NCBI GenBank assembly: GCA_037013495.1
Contig: CM072810.1
Span: 39,337,843-39,401,842, forward strand
Direction of reading: 5' to 3'
Length of the DNA: 64,000 nt
Origin: Hippophae tibetana
Lineage: Eukaryota > Streptophyta > Magnoliopsida > Rosales > Elaeagnaceae
In this document: piece by piece, positions 10,663 to 24,272 of the stretch
How the letters are laid out: each line of letters starts with the position of its first letter
How positions within the stretch are numbered: position 1 is the stretch's first letter
Position numbers and translations under genes: made by a program
The notes under the pieces: generated by a model
Database searches by the model: none
What the model was told of the DNA's origin: nothing
Seen by the model: the letters and a program-made list of their open reading frames with translations, nothing else

Positions 10663-13600
10663 TCACACTAAAAGTAGAGCCATTTTCTCTTCATTATGAT
10701 TAGAGTCATCTTTTGCAACAATTGGGCCAAAAACATGTTCACTCTCACCACTATCCTTGATGTCTTGAGCGCCAATATCTTTCCCTCCTTGAAAGTAGAT
10801 TGCTCTCACCTTGGGAAAAAGTGATGCAGTTCGAATACTTGCCGAAAAGATTCATGTAAGAGTATGTTCGGTGGGCTTGTACATGGACTTAAGCAAGGTA
10901 ACTTTGGCATTAAAATGATAAGGTAGTATCGGAATGATTTTCTCAATCTAATTTTCATTGCTAATAGGTCCACCCAAATTCATTAAGGAGTTGATAATGA
11001 TTGAAATACATTCAAAGACTTTGTCCAAAGTTTTTTCCCCTTGCATGATATAGAGCTCAAAATTTCAATTCAACTTCATAATTCTAGATTTATTTTAATG
11101 TTGAAAATGCTTATATGAGTGGTCTCCAAAATCATTCATGTTGTATTGAAGAAGTACACTTTTAAATTAATTGTAATAATCATTTTAGATCCCTAATTAC
11201 CCTTTCTTAATAAACCTAAAAAGGGTTTTTTATATTCTATGAAATTTAGGAAATCACACTGCAAGTAGAGCCATTTTCTCTTCATTATGATTAGAGTCAT
11301 CTTTTATAATAATTGGGTCAAAAACATGTTCACTCTCACCACTATCCTTGATGTCTTGAGCGCCAATTTCTTTCCCTCCTCGAAAGTAGATTGCTCTCAA
11401 CTTGGGCAAAAGTGATGCAGTTCGAATACTTGCCCAATAGATTCATTTAAGAGTATGTTTGGTGGGCTTGTACATGGACTTAAGCAAGGTAACTTTGGCA
11501 TTAAAATGATAAGGTAGTATAGGAATGATTTTCTCAATCTAATTTTCTTTGTAAATAGGTCCACTAAACTTCTTCAAGGAGTTGATAATGTTTGAAAAAC
11601 ATTGAAAGACTTTGTCCAAAGTTTCTTCCCCTTCCATGATATAGTGCTCAAAATTTCAATTCAACTTCATAATTCTAGATTTATTTTAATATTCAAAATG
11701 CTTATATGAGTGGTCTCAAAAATCATTCATATTGTTTTGAAGAATTACAATTTTAAATTAATTGTAATAATCATTTTAGAGCCTTAATTTCCTTTTTTTA
11801 ATAATCCTAAAAATGGGTTTTTTTCTTTCTAAGAAATTTAGGAAATCACACTGCAAGTAGAGCCATTTTCTCTTCATTATGATTAGAGTCATCTTTTATA
11901 ATAATTGGGTCAAAAACATGTTCACTCTCACCACTATCCTTGATGTCTTGAGCGCCAATTTCTTTCCCTCTTCGAAAGTAGATTGCTCTCAACTTGGGCA
12001 AAAGTGATGCAGTTCGAATACTTGCCCAATAGATTCATTTAAGAGTATGTTCGGTGGGCATGTACATGGACTTAAGCAAGGTAACTTTGGCATTAAAATG
12101 ATAAGGTAGTGTAGGAATGATTTTCTCAATCTAATTTTCTTTACAAATAGGTCCAATAAACTTCTTCAAGGAGTTGATTATGTTTGAAAAACATTGAAAG
12201 ACTTTGTCCAAAGTTTCTTCCCCTTCCATGATATAGTGCTCAAAATTTCAATTGAACTTTGTAATTCTAGATTGATTTTAATATTGAAATGCTTATATGA
12301 GTGGTCTCAAAAATCATTCATGTTTTTTTTGAGGAAGTACAATTTTAAATTCATCATAATAATAATTTTAGATCCCTAATTACTTTTTTTAAAATCCCGA
12401 AAAAAGGGTTTCTTATTTTTAAAAAATTTAGGAAATCACACTGCAAGTAGAGCCATTTTCTCTTCATTATGATTAGAGTCATCTTTTGCAACAATTGGGC
12501 CAAAAACATGTTCACTCTCACCACTATCCTTGATGTCTTGAGCGCCAATATCTTTCCCTCCTTGAAAGTAGATTGCTCTCACCTTGGGAAAAAGTGATGC
12601 AGTTCGAATACTTGCCCAAAAGATTCATGTAAGAGTATGTTCGGTGGGCTTGTACATGGACTTAAGCAAGGTAACTTTGGCATTAAAATGATAAGGTAGT
12701 ATCGGAATGATTTTCTTAATCTAATTTTCATTGCTAATAGGTCCACCCAAATTCATTAAGGAGTTGATAATGATTGAAAAACATTCAAAGACTTTGTCCA
12801 AAGTTTTTTCCCCTTGCATGATATAGAGCTAAAAATTTCAATTCAACTTCATAATTCTAGATTTATTTTAATGTTGAAAATGCTTATATGAGTGGTCTCC
12901 AAAATCATTCATGTTGTATTGAAGAAGTACACTTTTAAATTAATTGTAATAATCATTTTAGATCCATAATTACCTTTTTTTAATAAACCTAAAAAGGGTT
13001 TTTTATATTCTATGAAATTTAAGAAATCACACTGCAAGTAGAGCCATTTTCTCTTCATTATGATTAGAGTCATCCTTTATAATAATTGGGTCAAAAACAT
13101 GTTCACTCTCACCACTATCCTTGATGTCTTGAGCGCCAATTTCCTTCCCTCCTCGAAAGTAGATTGCTCTCAACTTGGGCAAAAGTGATGCAGTTCGAAT
13201 ACTTGCCCAATAGATTCATTTAAGAGTATGTTCGGTGGGCATGTACATGGACTTAAGCAAGGTAACTTTGGCATTAAAATGATAAGGTAGTGTAGGAATG
13301 ATTTTCTCAATCTAATTTTCTTTACAAATAGGTCCAATAAACTTCTTCAAGGAGTTGATAATGTTTGAAAAACATTGAAAGACTTTGTCCAAAGTTTCTT
13401 CCCCTTCCATGATATAGTGCTCAAAATTTCAATTCAACTTCATAATTCTAGATTTATTTTAATATTCAAAATGCTTATATGAGTGGTCTCAAAAATCATT
13501 CATATTGTTTTGAAGAATTACAATTTTAAATTAATTGTAATAATCATTTCAGAGCCTTAATTTCCTTTTTTTAATAATCCTAAAAATGGGTTTTTTTCTT

Positions 13601-14209
13601 TCTAAGAAATTTAGGAAATCACACTGCAAGTAGAGCCATTTTCTCTTCATTATGATTAGAGTCATCTTTTATAATAATTGGGTCAAAAACATGTTCACTC
13701 TCACCACTTTCCTTGATGTCTTGAGCGCCAATTTCTTTCCCTCCTCGAAAGTAGATTGCTCTCAACTTGGGCAAAAGTGATGCAGTTCGAATACTTGCCC
13801 AATAGATTCATTTAAGAGTATGTTCGGTGGGCTTGTACATGGACTTAAGCAAGGTAACTTTGGCATTAAAATGATAAGGTAGTATAGGAATGATTTTCTC
13901 AATCTAATTTTCTTTGTAAATAGGTCCACTAAACTTCTTCAAGGAGTTGATAATGTTTGAAAAACATTGAAAGACTTTGTCCAAAGTTTCTTCCCCTTCC
14001 ATGATATAGTGCTCAAAATTTCAATTCAACTTCATAATTCTAGATTGATTTTAATATTGAAATGCTTATATGAGTGGTCTCAAAAATCATTCATATTGTT
14101 TTGAAGAATTACAATTTTAAATTAATTGTAATAATCATTTTAGAGCCCTAATTTCCTTTTTTTAATAATCCTAAAAATGGGTTTTTTTCTTTCTATGAAA
14201 TTTAGGAAA

Positions 14210-15983
14210 TCACACTGCAAGTGGTGCCATTTTCTCTTCATTATGATTAGAGTCATCTTTTATAACAATTGGGTCAAAACACATGTTCACTCTCACCACT
14301 ATCCTTCATATATTGAGGAAAAATTTCCTTCCCTCCTCGAAAGTAGACTGCTCTCAACTTAGGCAAAAGTGATGCAGTTGGAATACTTGCCCAATAGATT
14401 CATTTAAGAGTATGTTCGGTGGGGATGTACATGGACTTAAGCAAGGTAACTTTGGCATTAAAATGATAAGGTAGTGTAGGAATGATTTTCTCAATCTAAT
14501 TTTCTTGACAAATAGGTCCAATAAACTTCTTCAAGGAGTTGATAATGTTTGAAAAACATTGAAAGACTTTGTCCAAAGTTTCATCCCCTTGCATGATATA
14601 GAGCTCAAAATTTCAATTCAACTTCATAATTCTAGATTGATTTTAATATTGAAATGCTTATATGAGTGGTCTCAAAAATCATTCATATTGTTTTAAAGAA
14701 TTACAATTTTAAATTAATTGTAATAATCATTTTAGAGCCCTAATTTCCTTTTTTAATAATCCTAAAAATGGGTTTTTTTCTTTCTATGAAATTTAGGATA
14801 TCACACTGCAAGTGGAGCCATTTTCTCTTCATTATGATTAGAGTCATCTTTTCTAACAATTGGGTCAAAACACATGTTCACTCTCACCACTATCCTTCAA
14901 ATATTGAGGAACAATTTCCTTCCCTCCTCGAAAGTAGACTGCTCTCAACTTAGGCAAAAGTGATGCAGTTGGAATACTTGCCCAATAGATTCATTTAAGA
15001 ATATGTTCGGTGCGCATGTACATGGACTTAAGCAAGGTAACTTTGGCATTAAAATGATAAGGTAGTGTAGGAATGATTTTCTCAATCTAATTTTCTTTAC
15101 AAATACGTCCAATAAACTTCTTCAAGGAGTTGATAATGTTTGAAAAACATTGAAAGACTTTGTCCAAAGTTTCATCCCCTTGCATGATATAGAGCTCAAA
15201 ATTTCAATTCAACTTCATAATTCTAGATTGATTTTAATATTGAAATGCTTATATGAGTGGTCTCAAAAATCATTCATGTTGTTTTGAAGAAGTCCACTTT
15301 TAAATTAATTGTAATAATCATTTTAGAGCGCTAATTTCCTTTTTTTAATAATCCTAAAAATGGGTTTTTTTCTTTCTAAGAAATTTAGGAAATCACACTG
15401 CAAGTAGAGCCATTTTCTCTTCATTATGATTAGAGTCATCTTTTATAATAATTGGGTCAAAAACATGTTCACTCTCACCACTATCCTTGATGTCTTGAGC
15501 GCCAATTTCTTTCCCTCCTCGAAAGTAGATTGCACTCAACTTGGGCAAAAGTGATGCAGTTCGAATACTTGCCCAATAGATTCATTTAAGAGTATGTTCG
15601 GTGGGCTTGTACATGGACTTAAGCAAGGTAACTTTGGCATTAAAATGATAAGGTAGTATAGGAATGATTTTCTCAATCTAATTTTCTTTGTAAATAGGTC
15701 CACTAAACTTCTTCAAGGAGTTGATAATGTTTGAAAAACATTGAAAGACTTTGTCCAAAGTTTCTTCCCCTTCCATGATATAGTGCTCAAAATTTCAATT
15801 CAACTTCATAATTCTAGATTGATTTTAATATTGAAATGCTTATATGAGTGGTCTCAAAAATCATTCATATTGTTTTGAAGAATTACAATTTTAAATTAAT
15901 TGTAATAATCATTTTAGAGCCCTAATTTCCTTTTTTTAATAATCCTAAAAATGGGTTTTTTTCTTTCTATGAAATTTAGGAAA
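14210..15983. repeat. Three monomers: alpha-prime, alpha, gamma-type
   Basis: The 14210 monomer carries ggtgccatt, ggggatgtacatgg and ttcttgacaaatagg. The 14801 monomer carries caaatattgagg. The 15393 monomer has the tataataattgggtc head. The first two recur together at 18352-19536 and 21311-22494, so this pair is the seed of the five-monomer unit described further right. Confidence 0.82.
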
Positions 15984-18351
15984 TCACACTGCAAGTGGTG
16001 CCATTTTCTCTTCATTATGATTAGAGTCATCTTTTCTAACAATTGGGTCAAAACACATGTTCACTCTCACCACTATCCTTCATATATTGAGGAACAATTT
16101 CCTTCCCTCCTCGAAAGTAGACTGCTCTCAACTTAGGCAAAAGTGATGCAGTTGGAATACTTGCCCAATAGATTCATTTAAGAGTATGTTCGGTGGGCAT
16201 GTACATGGACTTAAGCAAGGTAACTTTGGCATTAAAATGATAAGGTAGTGTAGGAATGATTTTCTCAATCTAATTTTCTTTACAAATAGGTCCAATAAAC
16301 TTCTTCAAGGAGTTGATAATGTTTGAAAAACATTGAAAGACTTTGTCCAAAGTTTCTTCCCCTTCCATGATATAGTGCTCAAAATTTCAATTCAACTTCA
16401 TAATTCTAGATTTATTTTAATATTCAAAATGCTTATATGAGTGGTCTCAAAAATCATTCATATTGTTTTGAAGAATTACAATTTTAAATTAATTGTAATA
16501 ATCATTTCAGAGCCTTAATTTCCTTTTTTAAATAATCCTAAAAATGGGTTTTTTTCTTTCTAAGAAATTTAGGAAATCACACTGCAAGTAGAGCCATTTT
16601 CTCTTCATTATGATTAGAGTCATCTTTTATAATAATTGGGTCAAAAACATGTTCACTCTCACCACTATCCTTGATGTCTTGAGCGCCAATTTCTTTCCCT
16701 CCTCGAAAGTGGATTGCTCTCAACTTGGGCAAAAGTGATGCAGTTCGAATACTTGCCCAATAGATTCATTTAAGAGTATGTTCGGTGGGCTTGTACATGG
16801 ACTTAAGCAAGGTAACTTTGGCATTAAAATGATAAGGTAGTATAGGAATGATTTTCTCAATCTAATTTTCTTTGTAAATAGGTCCACTAAACTTCTTCAA
16901 GGAGTTGATAATGTTTGAAAAACATTGAAAGACTTTGTCCAAAGTTTCTTCCCCTTCCATGATATAGTGCTCAAAATTTCAATTCAACTTCATAATTCTA
17001 GATTGATTTTAATATTGAAATGCTTATATGAGTGGTCTCAAAAATCATTCATATTGTTTTGAAGAATTACAATTTTAAATTAATTGTAATAATCATTTTA
17101 GAGCCCTAATTTCCTTTTTTTAATAATCCTAAAAATGGGTTTTTTTCTTTCTATGAAATTTAGGAAATCACACTGCAAGTGGTGCCATTTTCTCTTCATT
17201 ATGATTAGAGTCATCTTTTCTAACAATTGGGTCAAAACACATGTTCACTCTCACCACTATCCTTCATATATTGAGGAACAATTTCCTTCCCTCCTCGAAA
17301 GTAGACTGCTCTCAACTTAGGCAAAAGTGATGCAGTTGGAATACTTGCCCAATAGATTCATTTAAGAGTATGTTCGGTGGGCATGTACATGGACTTAAGC
17401 AAGGTAACTTTGGCATTAAAATGATAAGGTAGTGTAGGAATGATTTTCTCAATCTAATTTTCTTTACAAATAGGTCCAATAAACTTCTTCAAGGAGTTGA
17501 TAATGTTTGAAAAACATTGAAAGACTTTGTCCAAAGTTTCTTCCCCTTCCATGATATAGTGCTCAAAATTTCAATTCAACTTCATAATTCTAGATTTATT
17601 TTAATATTCAAAATGCTTATATGAGTGGTCTCAAAAATCATTCATATTGTTTTGAAGAATTACAATTTTAAATTAATTGTAATAATCATTTCAGAGCCTT
17701 AATTTCCTTTTTTAAATAATCCTAAAAATGGGTTTTTTTCTTTCTAAGAAATTTAGGAAATCACACTGCAAGTAGAGCCATTTTCTCTTCATTATGATTA
17801 GAGTCATCTTTTATAATAATTGGGTCAAAAACATGTTCACTCTCACCACTATCCTTGATGTCTTGAGCGCCAATTTCTTTCCCTCCTCGAAAGTGGATTG
17901 CTCTCAACTTGGGCAAAAGTGATGCAGTTCGAATACTTGCCCAATAGATTCATTTAAGAGTATGTTCGGTGGGCTTGTACATGGACTTAAGCAAGGTAAC
18001 TTTGGCATTAAAATGATAAGGTAGTATAGGAATGATTTTCTCAATCTAATTTTCTTTGTAAATAGGTCCACTAAACTTCTTCAAGGAGTTGATAATGTTT
18101 GAAAAACATTGAAAGACTTTGTCCAAAGTTTCTTCCCCTTCCATGATATAGTGCTCAAAATTTCAATTCAACTTCATAATTCTAGATTGATTTTAATATT
18201 GAAATGCTTATATGAGTGGTCTCAAAAATCATTCATATTGTTTTGAAGAATTACAATTTTAAATTAATTGTAATAATCATTTTAGAGCCCTAATTTCCTT
18301 TTTTTAATAATCCTAAAAATGGGTTTTTTTCTTTCTATGAAATTTAGGAAA
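15984..18351. repeat. 1184-bp dimer repeated twice
   Basis: 15984-17167 and 17168-18351 are two copies of an alpha-prime plus gamma dimer. I noticed no difference between them by eye. Both share the private variants catttcagagcc and cctttttttaaataat-like (cctttttt plus aaataat) at the join to the second monomer, and gtggattgctctc in the second monomer. Confidence 0.88.
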
Positions 18352-21310
18352 TCACACTGCAAGTGGTGCCATTTTCTCTTCATTATGATTAGAGTCATCT
18401 TTTCTAACAATTGGGTCAAAACACATGTTCACTCTCACCACTATCCTTCATATATTGAGGAAAAATTTCCTTCCCTCCTGGAAAATAGACTGCTCTCAAC
18501 TTAGGCAAAAGTGATGCAGTTGGAATCCTTGCCCAATAGATTCATTTAAGAGTATGTTCGGTGGGGATGTACATGGACTTAAGCAAGGTAACTTTGGCAT
18601 TAAAATGATAAGGTAGTGTAGGAATGATTTTCTCAATCTAATTTTCTTGACAAATAGGTCCAATAAACTTCTTCAAGGAGTTGATAATGTTTGAAAAACA
18701 TTGAAAGACTTTGTCCAAAGTTTCATCCCCTTGCATGATATAGAGCTCAAAATTTCAATTCAACTTCATAATTCTAGATTGATTTTAATATTGAAATGCT
18801 TATATGAGTGGTCTCAAAAATCATTCATATTGTTTTAAAGAATTACAATTTTAAATTAATTGTAATAATCATTTTAGAGCCCTAATTTCCTTTTTTTAAT
18901 AATCCTAAAAATGGGTTTTTTCCTTTCTATGAAATTTAGGATATCACACTGCAAGTGGAGCCATTTTCTCTTCATTATGATTAGAGTCATCTTTTCTAAC
19001 AATTGGGTCAAAACACATGTTCACTCTCACCACTATCCTTCAAATATTGAGGAACAATTTCCTTCCCTCCTCGAAAGTAGACTGCTCTCAACTTAGGCAA
19101 AAGTGATGCAGTTGGAATACTTGCCCAATAGATTCATTTAAGAATATGTTCGGTGGGCATGTACATGGACTTAAGCAAGGTAACTTTGGCATTAAAATGA
19201 TAAGGTAGTGTAGGAATGATTTTCTCAATCTAATTTTCTTTACAAATAGGTCCAATAAACTTCTTCAAGGAGTTGATAATGTTTGAAAAACATTGAAAGA
19301 CTTTGTCCAAAGTTTCATCCCCTTGCATGATATAGAGCTCAAAATTTCAATTCAACTTCATATTTTCTAGATTGATTTTAATATTGAAATGCTTATATGA
19401 GTGGTCTCAAAAATCATTCATATTGTTTTAAAGAATTACAATTTTAAATTAATTGTAATAATCATTTTAGAGCCCTAATTTCCTTTTTTTAATAATCCTA
19501 AAAATGGGTTTTTTTCTTTCTATGAAATTTAGGATATCACACTGCAAGTGGAGCCATTTTCTCTTCATTATGATTAGAGTCATCTTTTCTAACAATTGGG
19601 TCAAAACACATGTTCACTCTCACCACTATCCTTCAAATATTGAGGAACAATTTCCTTCCCTCCTCGAAAGTAGACTACTCTCAACTTAGGCAAAACTGAT
19701 GCAGTTGGAATACTTGCCCAATAGATTCATTTAAGAATATGTTCGGTGGGCATGTACATGGACTTAAGCATGGTAACTTTGGCATTAAAATGATAAGGTA
19801 GTGTAGGAATGATTTTCTCAATCTAATTTTCTTTACAAATAGGTCCAATAAATTTCTTCAAGGAGTTGATAATGTTTGAAAAACATTGAAAGACTTTGTC
19901 CAAAGTTTCATCCCCTTGCATGATATAGAGCTCAAAATTTCAATTCAACTTCATAATTCTAGATTGATTTTAATATTGAAATGCTTATATGAGTGGTCTC
20001 AAAAATCATTCATGTTGTTTTGAAGAAGTCCACTTTTAAATTAATTGTAATAATCATTTTAGAGCGCTAATTTCCTTTTTTTAATAATCCTAAAAATGGG
20101 TTTTTTTCTTTCTAAGAAATTTAGGAAATCACACTGCAAGTAGAGCCATTTTCTCTTCATTATGATTAGAGTCATCTTTTGCAACAATTGGGCCAAAAAC
20201 ATGTTCACTCTCACCACTATCCTTGATGTCTTGAGCGCCAATATCTTTCCCTCCTTGAAAGTAGATTGCTCTCACCTTGGGAAAAAGTGATGCAGTTCGA
20301 ATACTTGCCCAAAAGATTCATGTAAGAGTATGTTCGGTGGGCTTGTACATTTACTTAAGCAACGTAACTTTGGCATTAAAATGATAAGGTAGTATCAGAA
20401 TGATTTTCTCAATCTAATTTTCATTGCTAATAGGTCCACCCAAATTCATTAAGGAGTTGATAATGATTGAAAAACATTCAAAGACTTTGTCCAAAGTTTT
20501 TTCCCCTTGCATGATATAGAGCTCAAAATTTCAATTCAACTTCATAATTCTAGATTTATTTTAATGTTGAAAATGCTTATATGAGTGGTCTCCAAAATCA
20601 TTCATGTTGTATTGAAGAAGTACACTTTTAAATTAATTGTAATAATCATTTTAGATCCATAATTACCTTTTTTTAATAAACCTAAAAAGGGTTTTTTATA
20701 TTCTATGAAATTTAGGAAATCACACTGCAAGTAGAGCCATTTTCTCTTCATTATGATTAGAGTCATCTTTTATAATAATTGGGTCAAAAACATGTTCACT
20801 CTCACCATTATCCTTGATGTCTTGAGCGCCAATTTCTTTCCCTCCTCGAAAGTAGATTGCTCTCAACTTGGGCAAAAGTGATGCAGTTCGAATACTTGCC
20901 CAATAGATTCATTTAAGAGTATGTTCGGTGGGCTTGTACATGGACTTAAGCAAGGTAACTTTGGCATTAAAATGATAAGGTAGTATAGGAATGATTTTCT
21001 CAATCTAATTTTCTTTGTAAATAGGTCCACTAAACTTCTTCAAGGAGTTGATAATGTTTGAAAAACATTGAAAGACTTTGTCCAAAGTTTCTTCCCCTTC
21101 CATGATATAGTGCTCAAAATTTCAATTCAACTTCATAATTCTAGATTGATTTTAATATTGAAATGCTTATATGAGTGGTCTCAAAAATCATTCATATTGT
21201 TTTCAAGAATTACAATTTTAAATTAATTGTAATAATCATTTTAGAGCCCTAATTTCCTTTTTTTAATAATCCTAAAAATGGGTTTTTTTCTTTCTATGAA
21301 ATTTAGGAAA
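18352..21310. repeat. Five-monomer higher-order repeat, 2959 bp (alpha-prime, alpha, alpha, beta, gamma)
   Basis: Monomers at 18352 (ggggatgtac, cttgacaaatagg), 18944 and 19537 (both caaatattgagg), 20129 (beta: gcaacaattgggcc, gctaataggtccaccca) and 20720 (gamma). The next copy starts at 21311 with the same alpha-prime, alpha, alpha order. The first two alpha-class monomers share a gttttaaagaattac tail. Confidence 0.85.
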
Positions 21311-23086
21311 TCACACTGCAAGTGGAGCCATTTTCTCTTCATTATGATTAGAGTCATCTTTTCTAACAATTGGGTCAAAACACATGTTCACTCTCACCAC
21401 TATCCTTCATATATTGAGGAAAAATTTCCTTCCCTCCTCGAAAGTAGACTGCTCTCAACTTAGGCAAAAGTGGTGCAGTTGGAATACTTGCCCAATAGAT
21501 TCATTTAAGAGTATGTTCGGTGGGGATGTACATGGACTTAAGCAAGGTAACTTTGGCAGTAAAATGATAAGGTAGTGTAGGAATGATTTTCTCAATCTAA
21601 TTTTCTTGACAAATACGTCCAATAAACTTCTTCAAGGAGTTGATAATGTTTGAAAAACATTGAAAGACTTTGTCCAAAGTTTCATCCCCTTGCATGATAT
21701 AGAGCACAAAATTTCAATTCAACTTCATAATTCTAGATTGATTTTAATATTGAAATGCTTATATGAGTGGTCTCAAAAATCATTCATATTGTTTTAAAGA
21801 ATTACAATTTTAAATTAATTGTAATAATCATTTTAGAGCCCTAATTTCCTTTTTTTAATAATCCTAAAAATGGGTTTTTTCCTTTCTATGAAATTTAGGA
21901 TATCACACTGCAAGTGGAGCCATTTTCTCTTCATTATGATTAGAGTCATCTTTTCTAACAATTGGGTCAAAACACATGTTCACTCTCACCACTATCCTTC
22001 AAATATTGAGGAACAATTTCCTTCCCTCCTCGAAAGTAGACTGCTCTCAACTTAGGCAAAAGTGATGCAGTTGGAATACTTGCCCAATAGATTCATTTAA
22101 GAATATGTTTGGTGGGCATGTACATGGACTTAAGCAAGGTAACTTTGGCATTAAAATGATAAGGTAGTGTAGGAATGATTTTCTCAATCTAATTTTCTTT
22201 ACAAATAGGTCCAATAAACTTCTTCAAGGAGTTGATAATGTTTGAAAAACATTGAAAGACTTTGTCCAAAGTTTCATCCCCTTGCATGATATAGAGCTCA
22301 AAATTTCAATTCAACTTCATAATTCTAGATTGATTTTAATATTGAAATGCTTATATGAGTGGTCTCGAAAATCATTCATATTGTTTTAAAGAATTACAAT
22401 TTTAAATTAATTGTAATAATCATTTTAGAGCCCTAATTTCCTTTTTTTAATAATCCTAAAAATGGGTTTTTTTCTTTCTATGAAATTTAGGATATCACAC
22501 TGCAAGTGGAGCCATTTTCTCTTCATTATGATTAGAGTCATCTTTTCTAACAATTGGGTCAAAACACATGTTCACTCTCACCACTATCCTTCAAATATTG
22601 AGGAACAATTTCCTTCCCTCCTCGAAAGTAGACTGCTCTCAACTTAGGCAAAAGTGATGCAGTTGGAATACTTGCCCAATAGATTCATTTAACAGTATGT
22701 TCGGTGGGCATGTACATGGACTTAAGCAAGGTAACTTTGGCATTAAAATGATAAGGTAGTGTAGGAATGATTTTCTCAATCTAATTTTCTTTACAAATAG
22801 GTCCAATAAACTTCTTCAAGGAGTTGATAATGTTTGAAAAACATTGAAAGACTTTGTCCAAAGTTTCATCCCCTTGCATGATATAGAGCTCAAAATTTCA
22901 ATTCAACTTCATAATTCTAGATTGATTTTAATATTGAAATGCTTATATGAGTGGTCTCAAAAATCATTCATGTTGTTTTGAAGAAGTCTACTTTTAAATT
23001 AATTGTAATAATCATTTTAGAGCGCTAATTTCCTTTTTTTAATAAACCTAAAAAAGGGTTTTTTATATTCTATGAAATTTAGGAAA
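21311..23086. repeat. Second, incomplete copy of the 2959-bp unit
   Basis: The monomers at 21311 (ggggatgtac, cttgacaaata), 21903 and 22495 (both caaatattgagg) repeat the first three monomers of 18352-21310. The expected beta monomer is missing: the alpha tail (gagcgctaatttcc) runs through the T run straight into aataaacctaaaaaaggg, the sequence that normally follows beta and precedes gamma. Confidence 0.83.
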
Positions 23087-24272
23087 TCACACTACAAGTA
23101 GAGCCATTTTATCTTCATTATGATTAGAGTCATCTTTTATAATAATTGGGTCAAAAACATGTTCACTCTCACCACTATCCTTGATGTCTTGAGCGCCAAT
23201 TTCTTTCCTTCCTCGAAAGTAGATTGCTCTCAACTTGGGCAAAAGTGATGCACTTCGAATACTTGCCCAATAGATTCATTTAAGAGTATGTTCGGTGGGC
23301 TTGTACATGTACTTAAGGAAGGTAACTTTGGCATTAAAATGATAAGGTAGTTTAGGAATGATTTTCTCAATCTAATTTTCTTTGTAAATAGGTCCACTAA
23401 ACTTCTTCAAGGAGTTGATAATGTTTGAAAAACATTGAAAGACTTTGTCCAAAGTTTCTTCCCCTTCCATGATATAGTGCTCAAAATTTCAATTCAACTT
23501 CATAATTGTAGTTTTATTTTAGTATTCAAAATGCTTATATGAGTTGTCTCAAAAATCATTCATGTTTTTTTTGAGGAAGTACAATTTTAAATTAATTGTA
23601 ATAATCATTTTAGAGCCCTAATTTCCTTTTTTTAATAATCCTAAAAATGGGTTTTTTTCTTTCTAAGAAATTTAGGAAATCACACTGCAAGTAGAGCCAT
23701 TTTCTCTTCATTATGATTAGAGTCATCTTTTCTAACAATTGGGCCAAAAACATGTTCACTCTCACCACTATCCTTGATGTCTTGAGCGCCAATATCTTTC
23801 CCTCCTCGAAAGTAGATTGCTCTCAACTTGGGCAAAAGTGATGCAATTCGAATACTTGCCCAACAGATTCATTTAAGAGTATGTTCGGTGGGCATGTGCA
23901 TGGACTTAAGCAAGGTAACTTTGGCATTAAAATGATAAGGTAGTATAGGAATGATTTTCTCAATCTAATTTTCTTTGTAAATAGGTCCACTAAACTTCTT
24001 CAAGGAGTTGATAATGTTTGAAAAACATTGAAAGACTTTGTCCAAAGTTTCTTCCCCTTCCATGATATAGTGCTCAAAATTTCAATTGAACTTTATAATT
24101 CTAGATTGATTTTAATATTGAAATGCTTATATGAGTGGTCTCAAAAATCATTCATGTTTTTTTTTTGAGGAAGTAAAATTTTAAATTCATCATAATAATA
24201 ATTTTAGATCCCTAATTACCTTTTTTTAATATCCCGAAAAAAGGGTTTCTTATTTTTAAAAAATTTAGGAAA
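23087..24272. repeat. Transition monomers between the alpha-rich and the dimer region
   Basis: The 23087 monomer is gamma-like with several private changes (cactacaag, ttctttccttcc, gtgatgcacttcg, cataattgtag). The 23680 monomer combines ttctaacaattgggcc and gatgtcttgagcgcc with a delta/epsilon-type tail (T run, gaggaagtaaaatt, catcataataataatt). From here on that tail style dominates the array. Confidence 0.75.

Larger units (their letters stand above)
8297..14209. repeat. Mosaic block of ten monomers with reshuffled order
   Basis: Monomers at 8297 (alpha), 8889 (beta/alpha chimera), 9481 (beta), 10072 (gamma-delta-alpha chimera), 10663 (beta), 11254 (gamma), 11846 (delta), 12436 (epsilon-type leader on a beta body), 13027 (gamma-type) and 13619 (gamma-type head). 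The building blocks are those of the pentamers to the left, but no long period holds. There is a loose beta-gamma alternation at 9481-11845. The block reads as a zone of repeated exchange between monomer types. Confidence 0.8.
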
